NCBI GenBank assembly: GCA_030913685.1
Contig: CP133187.1
Coordinates: 2,608,001-2,672,000, forward strand
Direction: 5' to 3'
Length of the DNA: 64,000 nucleotides
Source: Oscillospiraceae bacterium MB24-C1
GTDB taxonomy: Bacteria > Bacillota > Clostridia > Oscillospirales > Ruminococcaceae
Shown here one piece after another: positions 41,869 through 50,443 of the stretch. Both the position numbers and the translations under genes were made by a program. Position 1 is the first letter of the stretch. Every line of letters starts with the position of its first letter. The notes under the pieces were generated by a model. That model did no database searches, was not told where the DNA came from, and saw only the letters and a list, made by a program, of their open reading frames with translations.

Positions 41869-43197
41869 TTAATCCACCTGCTCTCCTGTTAAATCATAGC
41901 CGTCGGCACCGGTGATCTCCACCGAGACGAATTGACCCGGCTCCAGCCCGTCCTCACCAACAAAATATACCTTTGTGTCGATGTCCGGGGCATCCATATA
42001 GCTGCGGCCGACATAGCACTGTGCCTCGTCGTCATAGCCCTCGCACAATACCTCCAGCACGCGACCCTCACAGGCACGCGCAATCTCATTGGCAATGCCC
42101 ATCTGAATTTCCATAATCGTATCGGCACGGTGGCGGCGCAGGGACGCCTCCACCTGATCGGGCATCTTACCTGCGGGGGTTTCTTCCTCCTGTGAATAGG
42201 CAAAGCACCCCAGCCGTTCAAACGCCTGATCACGCACAAAATTGCACAGATGCTCGAATTCCTCTTCGGTTTCGCCGGGCAAGCCGGCGATCATGGTGGT
42301 GCGTATCACCACACCAGGGATGCGGTCGCGCAGCTTTTGAAGCAACCCACCTATTAAGGTAGAATCACCCCGGCGCAGCATGCGCTTTAGTACCGTATCG
42401 CAGCTGTGCTGCAACGGCAAATCGATGTATTTGACGATTTTTGGCTCGTTTGCAATGACCTCGATCAGCGCATCAGTCGTGCGGTCGGGGTAGCAGTAAA
42501 GCACACGAATCCAGTGTAGCTTTTCAATCTTACACAGTTCGCGCAGCAGTTCGGGCAGCATCAGTTTGCCGTAGATATCCTGTCCATAGCGGGTGGTGTC
42601 CTGTGCGACGACGTTTAATTCCACCACGCCCTGTTCGGCGAGCTGCTTGGCCTCTTCAATGATATCCTCCATCTTGCGGCTGCGGAAATGCCCGCGAATA
42701 TCGGGGATGGAACAAAAGGAGCAGCGGTTGTCGCAGCCCTCGGCCACCTTGAGATAGGCAAAATAAGGGGCATTGGCCAGGATGCGCTTACCCTCAAGCG
42801 GCAGTGCAGCTTTGTCGCCGAATTCTACGATACGTTCGCCTTTCTCCAGCGCGTGGCGAAGCGCTTTGGCGATGCCACCCATCGCGCCCATACCGAGAAT
42901 GACGTCCGCCTCGGGCACTTCAGCAGCGAACTCCTGCTGGTAGCGTTCGGCGAGGCAGCCGGTGACGGCCAGCGCTTTAAGCTTGTTTTTCTTCTGCTGG
43001 GCGGCTTCAAAGATATTCTCGATCGATTCGCGCTTGGCGTCCTCAATAAAGCCGCAGGTGTTGACGATGATGGCGTCGCACTGCTCCGGCTCGTTGCAGA
43101 TGGCAAAGCCGTTCGCCGCCAGCTCTGCCAGCATATGCTCCGCGTCCACCTGGTTTTTGGAGCAGCCTAGCGAGATCATTCCAACCTTATAAGTCAT
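41869..43197 (-). CDS. rimO: Ribosomal protein S12 methylthiotransferase RimO
   Basis: 442-residue radical SAM enzyme that methylthiolates an Asp of ribosomal protein S12. The N-terminal MTTase domain has Cys in GMISLGCSKNQVD and NTCGFIEDAK. The radical SAM motif CDNRCSFCSIP is near residue 146, and a TRAM domain ends the protein (VLCEGYDDEAQCYVGRSY, then PGQFVSVEI). The frame is open upstream to 43263, but ATG at 43197 starts the family N-terminus (MTYKVGMISL) and has AAAGGACC about 10 nt upstream. rimO-pgsA is a common Firmicute pair. Confidence 0.95.
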   Translation of the reverse strand: MTYKVGMISLGCSKNQVDAEHMLAELAANGFAICNEPEQCDAIIVNTCGFIEDAKRESIENIFEAAQQKKNKLKALAVTGCLAERYQQEFAAEVPEADVILGMGAMGGIAKALRHALEKGERIVEFGDKAALPLEGKRILANAPYFAYLKVAEGCDNRCSFCSIPDIRGHFRSRKMEDIIEEAKQLAEQGVVELNVVAQDTTRYGQDIYGKLMLPELLRELCKIEKLHWIRVLYCYPDRTTDALIEVIANEPKIVKYIDLPLQHSCDTVLKRMLRRGDSTLIGGLLQKLRDRIPGVVIRTTMIAGLPGETEEEFEHLCNFVRDQAFERLGCFAYSQEEETPAGKMPDQVEASLRRHRADTIMEIQMGIANEIARACEGRVLEVLCEGYDDEAQCYVGRSYMDAPDIDTKVYFVGEDGLEPGQFVSVEITGADGYDLTGEQVD

Positions 43198-43339
43198 TAT
43201 CTGTTTGGTCCTTTCGGGATGTATTGATACTATTATAAAATCTGCTTTGCGAAAAATTTGCACAAATTAGAGTTTTAGTTCATCATTTTATATCAAAAGC
43301 CACCGATTTTTGGCGCAAGGCTCTAGTTCGCGCTTCTTT

Positions 43340-43390
43340 CAAAAAGCACAGGGGAACCCTCGTTCAGAGGCTTCCCCGATGCCATTTAAG
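43340..43390. repeat. Partial copy of the GC-rich dispersed repeat
   Basis: AAAAAGCACAGGGGAACCCT and GAGGCTTCCCCGATGCCATT echo the 3' blocks of the copies at 31045 and 23703. It is shorter and more diverged, hence the lower confidence. The rest of the 317 bp between rimO and recX (to about 43,514) contains nothing else I can identify. Confidence 0.35.
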
Positions 43391-43514
43391 GGCTTTTGTC
43401 GTGTGCATGATGCCAAAGCACTTGAAATTTTTGGGTTTTGGCGTGGGGCAAAAGCCCACGTAATTTTGCAGGGAGTTCGCCTCGCTCCTATGTAAGAAAC
43501 CAGAGGTGCTGCAT

Positions 43515-44132
43515 TTAGTCCTCAAAATCTTGCTCAGATACGGTGCGCAGCGCGCTTTGAATGTCGGAGTAGGTATAGCCACAGCGCTCAAGCAGCGAAG
43601 AGGCGCGGCGAAGGTCAGTGTCACTTTTAAGAACGCCAAAACGTGCGCGTAAAAGCTCGGTGGCGCGCTCAGTAAGATCGTCGCAGTCGAGCTCTTCAAT
43701 AGCCAGCGCGCATAATTCAGAGGCGATGCCACGCTTTTGTAGCTCATACCGGATGCGGCGCGGCGCAAACCCGCGCAGATTAAATAAATCGCGCGCGCAG
43801 CGCAGAGCGTAGTCCTCGTCGTCGACAAGCCCCAACTCCTCCATGCGGGACACGGCTGCGCGTGCCGCTTGGGCATCGGTTTTTTCGGCTAAGCGACGGG
43901 TGAGGGTTTGGGCGGTATAGCTTCGGGCTGAGAGCATGTTCAATGCGCGGCGTTTGGCCTCCTGCTCACGGCTCTGGCGCAGCAGGGCGTTGAGCGCATC
44001 TTCGTCAACCGCGTCGCCAACGTCAAAACCCGAGAGCCGCCAGCATTCCTGTTCAATCGCAAATAGAAAATTGCCGTCAGCATAAACCGAAATTCTGCCG
44101 CGCTTTGTTTGCCGCACGTCGGTAATAATCAT
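43515..44132 (-). CDS. recX: Regulatory protein RecX
   Basis: 205-residue modulator of RecA filaments. Composed of tandem three-helix modules: [20 protein letters not shown], then [20 protein letters not shown] and [14 protein letters not shown]. It overlaps recA by 4 bp on the same strand, the classical recA-recX coupling, and so falls under the same SOS control. Slightly longer at the N-terminus than E. coli RecX, as is usual in Firmicutes. Confidence 0.93.
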   Translation of the reverse strand: MIITDVRQTKRGRISVYADGNFLFAIEQECWRLSGFDVGDAVDEDALNALLRQSREQEAKRRALNMLSARSYTAQTLTRRLAEKTDAQAARAAVSRMEELGLVDDEDYALRCARDLFNLRGFAPRRIRYELQKRGIASELCALAIEELDCDDLTERATELLRARFGVLKSDTDLRRASSLLERCGYTYSDIQSALRTVSEQDFED

Positions 44133-45214
44133 TTGTCAGTGCTCTGCTCATCGACTTCAACGTCGATATTGGCAGAGCCCTTGGCGGCGGCGCGACCCTT
44201 GGAAGATTTACTGGATTTTTCGATGCCAACTGTTTGTACGCCCTCGCGGACCTTGGTTGACAGCTCCTCCAGCAGTTCTGGGTTGGCTTTAATATAATCC
44301 TTAACGTTGTCACGGCCCTGACCCAGGCGAGTTTCGCCATAAGAAAACCATGAACCGCTCTTCTGAACGACGCCAAGCTTGACCGCAAGATCGAGAATTT
44401 CGCCCTCCTTAGAGATGCCCTGGCCGTACATGATGTCAAACTCTGCCTCTTTAAAGGGCGGGGCAACCTTGTTTTTGACCACCTTTACGCGGGTGCGGTT
44501 GCCCAAAATATCGCTGCCCTGCTTAATCTGTTCAATGCGGCGTACGTCCAAGCGCACCGAGGAATAGAATTTGAGCGCGCGACCACCGGGCGTGGTCTCG
44601 GGGTTGCCGTACATCACGCCGATTTTTTCACGCAGCTGGTTGATGAAGATGGCAATACAGTTAGATTTTGAAATAGCGCCGGTGAGCTTTCGCAGCGCCT
44701 GGCTCATCAGGCGAGCCTGCAAGCCAACGTGTGAGTCGCCCATTTCGCCCTCGATTTCGGCCTTGGTGACCATGGCAGCAACCGAGTCGATAACCACGAC
44801 GTCGATAGCGCCTGAGCGCACGAGAGCCTCGCAGATTTCCAGCGCTTGTTCACCGGTGTCGGGCTGCGAGACGAGCAGCGAGTCAATATCAACGCCCAGC
44901 GCCTTTGCATAAACGGGGTCGAGTGCGTGCTCAACGTCGATAAACACCGCTTCGCCACCGAGCTTTTGCGCCTCGGCGACAATATGCAGCGCCACGGTGG
45001 TCTTACCGGAAGATTCCGGCCCGTATATTTCGACGATACGCCCCTTGGGAACGCCGCCGATGCCCAGCGCATAATCCAACGCGACAGAGCCGGTGGGAAT
45101 TGCGTCTACATTGAGCGTGCTGTGCTGCCCGAGCTTCATCACCGCGCCCTTGCCAAATTTCTTTTCAATCTGGCTCAGTGCGGTTTCTAGTGCAGAATGC
45201 TTGTCCTCAGCCAT
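44129..45214 (-). CDS. recA: Recombinase RecA
   Basis: 361-residue DNA-dependent ATPase for strand exchange and LexA cleavage. Walker [10 protein letters not shown] (about residues 66-74), Walker [11 protein letters not shown], and the [19 protein letters not shown] loop L2 region are complete. The C-terminal 35 residues are charged and Ser/Lys/Ala-rich. ATG at 45214 is preceded by GGAGG. Upstream in-frame codons run through the promoter and are not translated. A consensus-like promoter and a LexA box lie upstream. Confidence 0.97.
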   Translation of the reverse strand: MAEDKHSALETALSQIEKKFGKGAVMKLGQHSTLNVDAIPTGSVALDYALGIGGVPKGRIVEIYGPESSGKTTVALHIVAEAQKLGGEAVFIDVEHALDPVYAKALGVDIDSLLVSQPDTGEQALEICEALVRSGAIDVVVIDSVAAMVTKAEIEGEMGDSHVGLQARLMSQALRKLTGAISKSNCIAIFINQLREKIGVMYGNPETTPGGRALKFYSSVRLDVRRIEQIKQGSDILGNRTRVKVVKNKVAPPFKEAEFDIMYGQGISKEGEILDLAVKLGVVQKSGSWFSYGETRLGQGRDNVKDYIKANPELLEELSTKVREGVQTVGIEKSSKSSKGRAAAKGSANIDVEVDEQSTDK

Positions 45215-45280
45215 CTTAATATCCTCCGTCCGTTGATTATGTATCGGCCCCGGCCGTAATTTTGTTTGTACATTTAGAAT

Positions 45281-45309
45281 ATTATAGCGCATCAGAAAAA
45301 GAAAAGCAA
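45281..45309 (-). promoter_or_regulatory. recA promoter
   Basis: On the minus strand TTGCTT (45304-45309), a 17 bp spacer and TATAAT (45281-45286). The -10 is perfect. Confidence 0.75.
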
Positions 45310-45327
45310 CCAATTACGATAAATTTT

Positions 45328-45341
45328 CGAACAAACGTTCC
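45328..45341. promoter_or_regulatory. LexA (SOS) box upstream of recA
   Basis: CGAACAAACGTTCC matches the Gram-positive LexA/DinR consensus CGAAC-N4-GTTCG at nine of ten fixed positions. It lies about 20 bp beyond the recA -35 and between recA and a divergent 55-codon gene. Confidence 0.8.
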
Positions 45342-45510
45342 GAGAAAAATACCCCCAGGCCACAGCTTAAAAAGGCTTTTGGGCGTGTCACAACAGCATT
45401 ATAAAGTTAGCTGATTTTATACATAGCCTACACTTTTTCGACAAGCTGAGAATTATTTGAAACGTTTGGCACAAAATAAAGACAATGCTGAATAAAAGGA
45501 GCGTATCAAC

Positions 45511-45678
45511 ATGGACAACAAGCCGGAATGGATGAATAACCCACAGGTAAAGGCGTACTTTGACGGTCTGCCGCCCTTCGTCCAAGAGAATATTATGCAA
45601 GGATCAAAACCTTTTAGTAGCCTTGACGAAATCATGCGCTTTGCACAAAATATTAAAGGTGACCAAACCCCGCTTTAA
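45511..45678 (+). CDS. Small conserved-looking 55-residue protein (unrecognised)
   Basis: ATG at 45511 follows AAAAGGAG. 55 codons end at TAA 45676-45678, followed at once by a strong terminator (45694-45732), so it is a complete transcription unit. The product starts MDNKPEWMNNPQVKAYFDGL and continues PPFVQENIMQSG-like (here QGSKPFSSLDEI). This style of short acidic protein with a central LPPFVQ and a predicted helical pair is one I associate with Clostridia, but I know no function. Divergent from recA with the LexA box in between. Confidence 0.65.
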   Translation: MDNKPEWMNNPQVKAYFDGLPPFVQENIMQGSKPFSSLDEIMRFAQNIKGDQTPL

Positions 45679-45693
45679 GCCGTGACGCAACAG

Positions 45694-45732
45694 AAAAACC
45701 GCTGCAAACAAAGCTGTTTTGCAGCGGTTTTT
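45694..45732 (+). terminator. Rho-independent terminator after the 55-residue protein gene
   Basis: AAAAACCGCTGCAAA pairs with TTTTGCAGCGGTTTTT, a long perfect stem with a T run. Confidence 0.85.
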
Positions 45733-45871
45733 AAAGCTTTTGAAAAAACAGAACCCAAAATCAGACCACCCGGCGGCATTCTGCCGGCTGCTATGGAAAT
45801 GGCCAACTGCTTTGTGGTATAATAACCGCAAAGCCGCTATTATATGGGCAATTCCAACGGCTTGTCCGGCG

Positions 45872-46585
45872 TTACTTTTCCGATTTGCCGCCGGGCAACT
45901 GCTCCTCGGCGTTCTTAATCAGGTTAAATAACGAAGCGGCAAACAGTGGATAGCCTTCATTGAGGGACTGGGTGGTTATCGTCACCGGTTCAACCTCGTC
46001 TATCTCGCCCAGGCCGGGAATCTGCTTGAGCTCACCCGAGACAATGGCTTCGGCGTTGCTTTCAAAGGTACGCATGGCGGCGTCGGCGTAGCCGGCGGAA
46101 AGCGGCTTTGGCACCGAAAAAAACGCCTGCGGGTTTTTGGTGTCGGTGGAATAAACAATTCTAAACATGCGGTATACTGCCAACATGAAAAAAGCCGAGG
46201 CCTGCGAGATCAGCAGACGGTTTTTGGTCTTGCCAAGCAGGTCGAACAGCAGATAAAGCGAGTTGGATATTAATTTTTTATTGAGCATTACCAGCAGGCC
46301 GACATTGCCTACAGCATTTTCTTTTCCGGCGTCCTCAGGGGCGGGCAGCTCCTCAATATTGAGTAGTGCTCCGCTTCTGTCCGGTGAGCGGCCCAGCAGA
46401 TAATCACAGGAGACGTTATAGTAGGAAGCGACCTTTACCACAAAATCTAGTCCGCATTCACGGATGCCCTTTTCATAGTGCGACAGCAGCGCCTGAGAGA
46501 TACCAAGGTCGGCGGCCGCCTGTTTCTGACTCAGCTTTTGCTCGCGCCGCAGCAGAGAAATGACTCGGGGAAAGTGTGGATTCAT
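45872..46585 (-). CDS. XRE-family helix-turn-helix regulator
   Basis: 237-residue protein with an N-terminal Cro/cI helix-turn-helix (VISLLRREQKLSQKQAAADL, then ISQALLSHYEKGIRECG, about residues 8-45). The tail of roughly 165 residues has a helical region that could include a hydrophobic patch (RLLISQASAFFMLAVYRMFR). No known ligand domain is recognised. Its promoter (46621-46649) is near consensus. Divergent from a histidine-phosphatase gene, which it might regulate. Confidence 0.75.
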   Translation of the reverse strand: MNPHFPRVISLLRREQKLSQKQAAADLGISQALLSHYEKGIRECGLDFVVKVASYYNVSCDYLLGRSPDRSGALLNIEELPAPEDAGKENAVGNVGLLVMLNKKLISNSLYLLFDLLGKTKNRLLISQASAFFMLAVYRMFRIVYSTDTKNPQAFFSVPKPLSAGYADAAMRTFESNAEAIVSGELKQIPGLGEIDEVEPVTITTQSLNEGYPLFAASLFNLIKNAEEQLPGGKSEK

Positions 46586-46620
46586 CGAAAATAGCCTCCT
46601 AAATTACGAAGAGTATATTG

Positions 46621-46649
46621 ATTATAGTATAACAAAGGGAGATTGTAAA
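46621..46649 (-). promoter_or_regulatory. Promoter of the XRE-family regulator gene
   Basis: On the minus strand TTTACA (46644-46649), 17 bp, TATAAT (46621-46626), 36 bp upstream of the gene start. Confidence 0.7.
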
Positions 46650-46706
46650 GAAATAATGATTGAATTGTAAAAATATGTAGATATCAACAAATTTGTGGAG
46701 GTAAAA

Positions 46707-47375
46707 ATGGTTACTTACAAGCTGCATTTAATTCGTCACGGCATGACCGAAGGCAACCGCGTTGGGCGGTATGTCGGGCGGATGGATATTCCAATTTGTA
46801 AAGAGGGGCGGGAAGAGCTTTTGATGCTCAAGGAAAAATACGAGTACCCCGCCGTGCAGGAGGTCTATTGCTCGCCGCTGCTGCGCTGTATTCAGACGGC
46901 AGAAATTCTTTACCCCGATGAGCCCCGCACCGTTGTGGAAGATCTGATGGAGCTTTCTTTGGGAGACTTTGAGGGGAAATACATCGATGCGCTGCAAGAG
47001 GATCCGGCCTATCTCGACTGGATCGCCAATTCGCTGCACAGCACCCCGCCCGGGGCACTGGAAACGAGTGAACAGTTTGGCGCGCGCATCGGCGGGGCGT
47101 TAAACGCCATTTTTATGAACATGACGCAAAACCGTATTACCGAGGCGGCGATTATCGCTCACGGCGGTGTGTTTATGGGGCTGTTGGCGGCCTTTGCTAT
47201 GCCGCGTGCCCCCATGGGTGAATGGGCGCTGGGCAACGGCACCGGCTATACCATCCGCATGTCGACAGGGCTTTGGATGCGTGATCAGGTCGTGGAGGTC
47301 ATCGGCAGCGTGCCGGTGGGGCTGCCTACGGGCAGAGATCCGCGGGTGATGGGCAGCCTTGGCATCAAGCTATAA
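46707..47375 (+). CDS. Histidine phosphatase family protein (phosphoglycerate mutase-like)
   Basis: 222-residue enzyme of the branch-1 histidine phosphatase superfamily. The phosphohistidine motif LIRHGMTEGN is at residues 8-17, the catalytic Glu region is LMELSLGDFEGKY, and the second His is in IIAHGGVFMGL. Members include cofactor-dependent phosphoglycerate mutase, alpha-ribazole phosphatase and broad-range phosphatases. The sequence does not decide between these. ATG at 46707 follows GGAGG. A GTG at 46695 overlaps that site. The MITE-like element at 47416 follows the gene. Confidence 0.87.
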   Translation: MVTYKLHLIRHGMTEGNRVGRYVGRMDIPICKEGREELLMLKEKYEYPAVQEVYCSPLLRCIQTAEILYPDEPRTVVEDLMELSLGDFEGKYIDALQEDPAYLDWIANSLHSTPPGALETSEQFGARIGGALNAIFMNMTQNRITEAAIIAHGGVFMGLLAAFAMPRAPMGEWALGNGTGYTIRMSTGLWMRDQVVEVIGSVPVGLPTGRDPRVMGSLGIKL

Positions 47376-47415
47376 GTTCTGCTCCATAAACCTTAAACCA
47401 AGGAACTTTAATACG

Positions 47416-47516
47416 TATGACTGATACCCCACTAAAATTGTTACGGCGTACTTTTCTAGCCCTTCCGGGCAAATCTACTGCCAGCTCGTCGACCTTTCAA
47501 TGGGATATCAGTATAG
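47416..47516. repeat. MITE-like element
   Basis: About 100 bp with inverted ends. ACTGATACCCCACTAAAA starting at 47420 is answered by TTTCAATGGGATATCAGT ending at 47512, and the similarity extends a few bases outward (TAT/ATA). The core contains ACGGCGTACTT and a CCTTCCGGGC stem. The outer ends match the element at 19507-19587, and the core matches the one at 4958-5049. No coding capacity. Confidence 0.6.
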
Positions 47517-47544
47517 TTAATTTTGCAAAACGAAGGGAATATCC

Positions 47545-48396
47545 ATGAAGCTGAGAAGACTGATAAAACAAAATGCGCGCCGGGCGTTGCAGCGCCATTG
47601 GTCCCGGGCGGCGGCGATCACGCTGGTCGCCTTGATTTTCTGCTTTTTGTTTGTGACGCTTGAAATGCTGCTTTCGGCAGTGTTTGGACTACCAGCATTT
47701 GTTGACCCGTTTGCAACGCCAGGGCTTTATATCGACGACTTGCCCAACGTCTCTCCGATTGCAATGGGGGTAGCCCTTTTGGTGGCGGCGCTTTATTTTT
47801 TGGTGCTAGTGCCATTGTCGCTGGGGTTGATACGGTGGTTTTTTCTGCTGGGCGACGGCAAGGTCGAGTCGACCGTTGCCATTTTTGAATATTTTCGCTC
47901 ACCCGCGCAGTTTTGGCGGGCGCTTTGGTTGCAAATCTGCCTGTTTTTTAGGCGGCTGATGTGGTCGATTCTCTTTTTGGTGGCACCTGTTACGCTCATC
48001 TATCTTGCCGAAATCTGGCGGCAGAAGGGTGATACCGACCTTGAATCGGTATTGTCTCTGGGGCTGACACTTGTGGGTGTTTTGCTTCTAATTCTGTTCG
48101 GTGTATTTTTAATGATCTGGCTGATGCGCTATTATCTGGCTGAATATGCCTTGGTTAACGACGGTGATCTGACGGCACGAGAGGCGATTCAGAAATCGAA
48201 ACAGTTGAGCCGGGGTAGGCTGACCGAATTGCTGGTGCTTGAGCTTTCAATGCTGGGTTGGCGCTTGCTGGATTTTTTAATACTCCCGAGGCTCTTTACG
48301 CTGCCGTACCGCTGCACCATCAAGGGTCTTTACGCCCACTATCTGATCGAGGTTGCCAAGCGCGATTTGAACGAGGTGGAAGAAACATCAAAATAA
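47545..48396 (+). CDS. DUF975-family integral membrane protein
   Basis: 283-residue membrane protein with about five or six hydrophobic segments (AITLVALIFCFLFVTLEMLL, MGVALLVAALYFLVLVPLSL and later LVGVLLLILFGVFLMIWLM). The N-terminal KLRRLIKQNARRALQRHWSRA and the C-terminal loop AREAIQKSKQLSRGR are typical of DUF975, whose function is not known. ATG at 47545 follows CGAAGGGAA. Ends before a strong terminator. Confidence 0.82.
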   Translation: MKLRRLIKQNARRALQRHWSRAAAITLVALIFCFLFVTLEMLLSAVFGLPAFVDPFATPGLYIDDLPNVSPIAMGVALLVAALYFLVLVPLSLGLIRWFFLLGDGKVESTVAIFEYFRSPAQFWRALWLQICLFFRRLMWSILFLVAPVTLIYLAEIWRQKGDTDLESVLSLGLTLVGVLLLILFGVFLMIWLMRYYLAEYALVNDGDLTAREAIQKSKQLSRGRLTELLVLELSMLGWRLLDFLILPRLFTLPYRCTIKGLYAHYLIEVAKRDLNEVEETSK

Positions 48397-48424
48397 AAGA
48401 GACGTTATTAATTCTACTTGCAAC

Positions 48425-48465
48425 AAAAAAGCTTCGTACCACATATCAGCGGTGCGAAGCTTTTT
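48425..48465. terminator. Rho-independent terminator between DUF975 gene and the minus-strand unit
   Basis: AAAAAAGCTTCGTACC pairs with GGTGCGAAGCTTTTT. A/T runs on both sides make it usable by both convergent transcripts. Confidence 0.8.
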
Positions 48466-48477
48466 ATATTTCTAAAA

Positions 48478-49185
48478 TTATGACCGCGGCTGTTCGCCAG
48501 TATCTACGTCGCCGACCGCACTGATGTAATAGCCCTGATCCCATTTAGTGAGGGTGTAAAGCATATATTTCTCAGGGGTTGGTTGATCGGAATCTTCACC
48601 GGTCTGCGGGTCGGTACTCCAGATGTTGCCCGGGGCGACGTAGCCCACGGTCAACGAAATCGTATCACCCTTTTTGTCGATATCGGTAATAGCGGGTGAG
48701 TAGGCGACCTTGTTGATCGAGGGGACGCGATAAGCCGAAATTTCGGGGTCGAAGAGGTAGCTGGCGTCGTAGTCTTCAAAGCTCTGGTGGGTCAGTACGA
48801 CATTCGGCCCAAAAAGCTTTGTTGCGGCTACATCGACGTCCGACGAAGGGACGAGCAGTAGACCGTTTTCGTCATAGGTATAAGCGCCGCGGTTTTCGCC
48901 CATAAGCGCCGCCCAAAGCGACGACTGTAGCAGCAGATTTTGCTCGACGTTTTCCACGCGGGAAAAGGGAACGGGGTCCATCATGACCACCGGGCTGATA
49001 AAGCTTTCGTAACGGGCGCGCTTGGCACTGTTGTCAAACAGCCCACCGATTACGTCGGCACCCCAGAGCATCGCCGAGAAAAGACCGACAGCGGCAAAAG
49101 CGACAAAGGCTCCGCCAATGATAGTCGCAATCCGACGGCGCTGTGCCGGGCTGCGGCGTGGACGTTTAGAGTTGGTTCGTTTCAT
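48478..49185 (-). CDS. Hypothetical membrane-anchored protein after proA
   Basis: 235 residues. A basic start (MKRTNSKRPRRSPAQRRR) leads into one membrane helix (IATIIGGAFVAFAAVGLFSA), giving a cytosolic N-terminus and an extracytoplasmic domain of about 185 residues. The domain has no family I recognise. It contains GDTISLTVGYVAPGNIWS and LYTLTKWDQGYYISAVGDVD, suggestive of a beta-rich fold. ATG at 49185 sits behind GGAGGAAGC. It overlaps the proA stop by 11 bp and shares that operon, but nothing links it to proline. Confidence 0.65.
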   Translation of the reverse strand: MKRTNSKRPRRSPAQRRRIATIIGGAFVAFAAVGLFSAMLWGADVIGGLFDNSAKRARYESFISPVVMMDPVPFSRVENVEQNLLLQSSLWAALMGENRGAYTYDENGLLLVPSSDVDVAATKLFGPNVVLTHQSFEDYDASYLFDPEISAYRVPSINKVAYSPAITDIDKKGDTISLTVGYVAPGNIWSTDPQTGEDSDQPTPEKYMLYTLTKWDQGYYISAVGDVDTGEQPRS

Positions 49186-49195
49186 GCTTCCTCCG

Positions 49196-50443
49196 TCAGG
49201 CGCGAATCTGTCCGTCACCTGTTACGATATATTTAATCGAGGTTAGCTCACGCAGCCCCATGGGGCCTCTTGCGTGCAGCTTTTGGGTGGATATGCCGAT
49301 TTCGGCGCCAAGGCCAAATTCCCCGCCGTCGGTAAATCGGGTCGAGGCGTTGACATATACCGCCGCCGAATCGACCCCGGCCACAAACCGATGGCTGGCC
49401 GAGACGCTGTCGGTGACGATGCCATCGGAATGTCCGGTGGAGTACTTCGCGATGTGATCCATCGCTTCATCGACGCCGCCCACAACCTTTACAGCAAGGA
49501 TGTAGTCGTTATATTCGGTTTCCCAATCGCTTTCATTCGCGGGTTTGATGTCCTTTAAAATGGCGCGGGTTTCGGGGCAGCCGCGCAGCTCAGTGTTGTG
49601 GCTGTCCAGTGCCGTTTTCATCATCGGCAAAAACTTTTCTGCAACATTGCGGTGTACCAGCACCGTCTCGAGCGAATTGCAGACCGAGGGGCGCTGTGTT
49701 TTGCTGTTGTCGACGATATCCACCGCCATATCAAGGTCGGCGGCCGAATCGACATAGACGTGGCAATTGCCTGCACCGGTTTCAATGGTGGGCACGCTAG
49801 CGTGCTTGACAACCGATTGAATCAGCTTGGCGCTGCCGCGCGGAATGAGTAGGTCGACATAGCCGTCGAGCCGCATGAGCCGTTCAGCGGTGTCATGTGA
49901 GGTGTCTTCGACAAAACTGATAACATCCGAGGGAATTCCGACCGATTGCACTGCCTCACGCATCAGCGCGACCAGCACGCGGTTAGTGGCATACGCCTCC
50001 TTGCCACCACGCAGAATACAGGCGTTGCCGCTCTTTAAACAGATGACGGCAGCATCTACCGTCACATTGGGACGGGCTTCGTAAATCATGGCGATAACGC
50101 CGATCGGCACGCGGGTTTTAACGATGCGCAGACCGTTGGGGCGGGTGAGTCCCTCGTCGATAGCGCCGACCGGGTCGGGCAGCGCAACAACCTCCTCGGC
50201 GGCGGCGGCAATGCCATCAATCCGCTCGCTGGTGAGGGTTAGGCGGTCTATCATCACGGTTCTCACGCCGCTGGCTTCGGCGTTGGCAATATCCAGTCGG
50301 TTGGCTTCTAAAATGGCCGACTTGTTTTCGCGCAGCTTCGCGGCAATGGCCAATAGCCCCGCATTTTTAGCGGCAGTGTCCAGCGTGATAAGCTGACGGG
50401 CCGCCTTGCGGGCATTTTTACCTAAGGATACCAGGTCATACAT
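49196..50443 (-). CDS. proA: Gamma-glutamyl phosphate reductase
   Basis: 415-residue ALDH-superfamily enzyme reducing gamma-glutamyl phosphate to glutamate semialdehyde in proline synthesis. RVPIGVIAMIYEARPNVTVD (about residues 113-132), LKSGNACILRGGKEA and the catalytic Cys in QRPSVCNSLET are clear. It overlaps proB by 8 bp, so the two enzymes of the unstable intermediate are co-translated. Start ATG 50443. Confidence 0.96.
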   Translation of the reverse strand: MYDLVSLGKNARKAARQLITLDTAAKNAGLLAIAAKLRENKSAILEANRLDIANAEASGVRTVMIDRLTLTSERIDGIAAAAEEVVALPDPVGAIDEGLTRPNGLRIVKTRVPIGVIAMIYEARPNVTVDAAVICLKSGNACILRGGKEAYATNRVLVALMREAVQSVGIPSDVISFVEDTSHDTAERLMRLDGYVDLLIPRGSAKLIQSVVKHASVPTIETGAGNCHVYVDSAADLDMAVDIVDNSKTQRPSVCNSLETVLVHRNVAEKFLPMMKTALDSHNTELRGCPETRAILKDIKPANESDWETEYNDYILAVKVVGGVDEAMDHIAKYSTGHSDGIVTDSVSASHRFVAGVDSAAVYVNASTRFTDGGEFGLGAEIGISTQKLHARGPMGLRELTSIKYIVTGDGQIRA

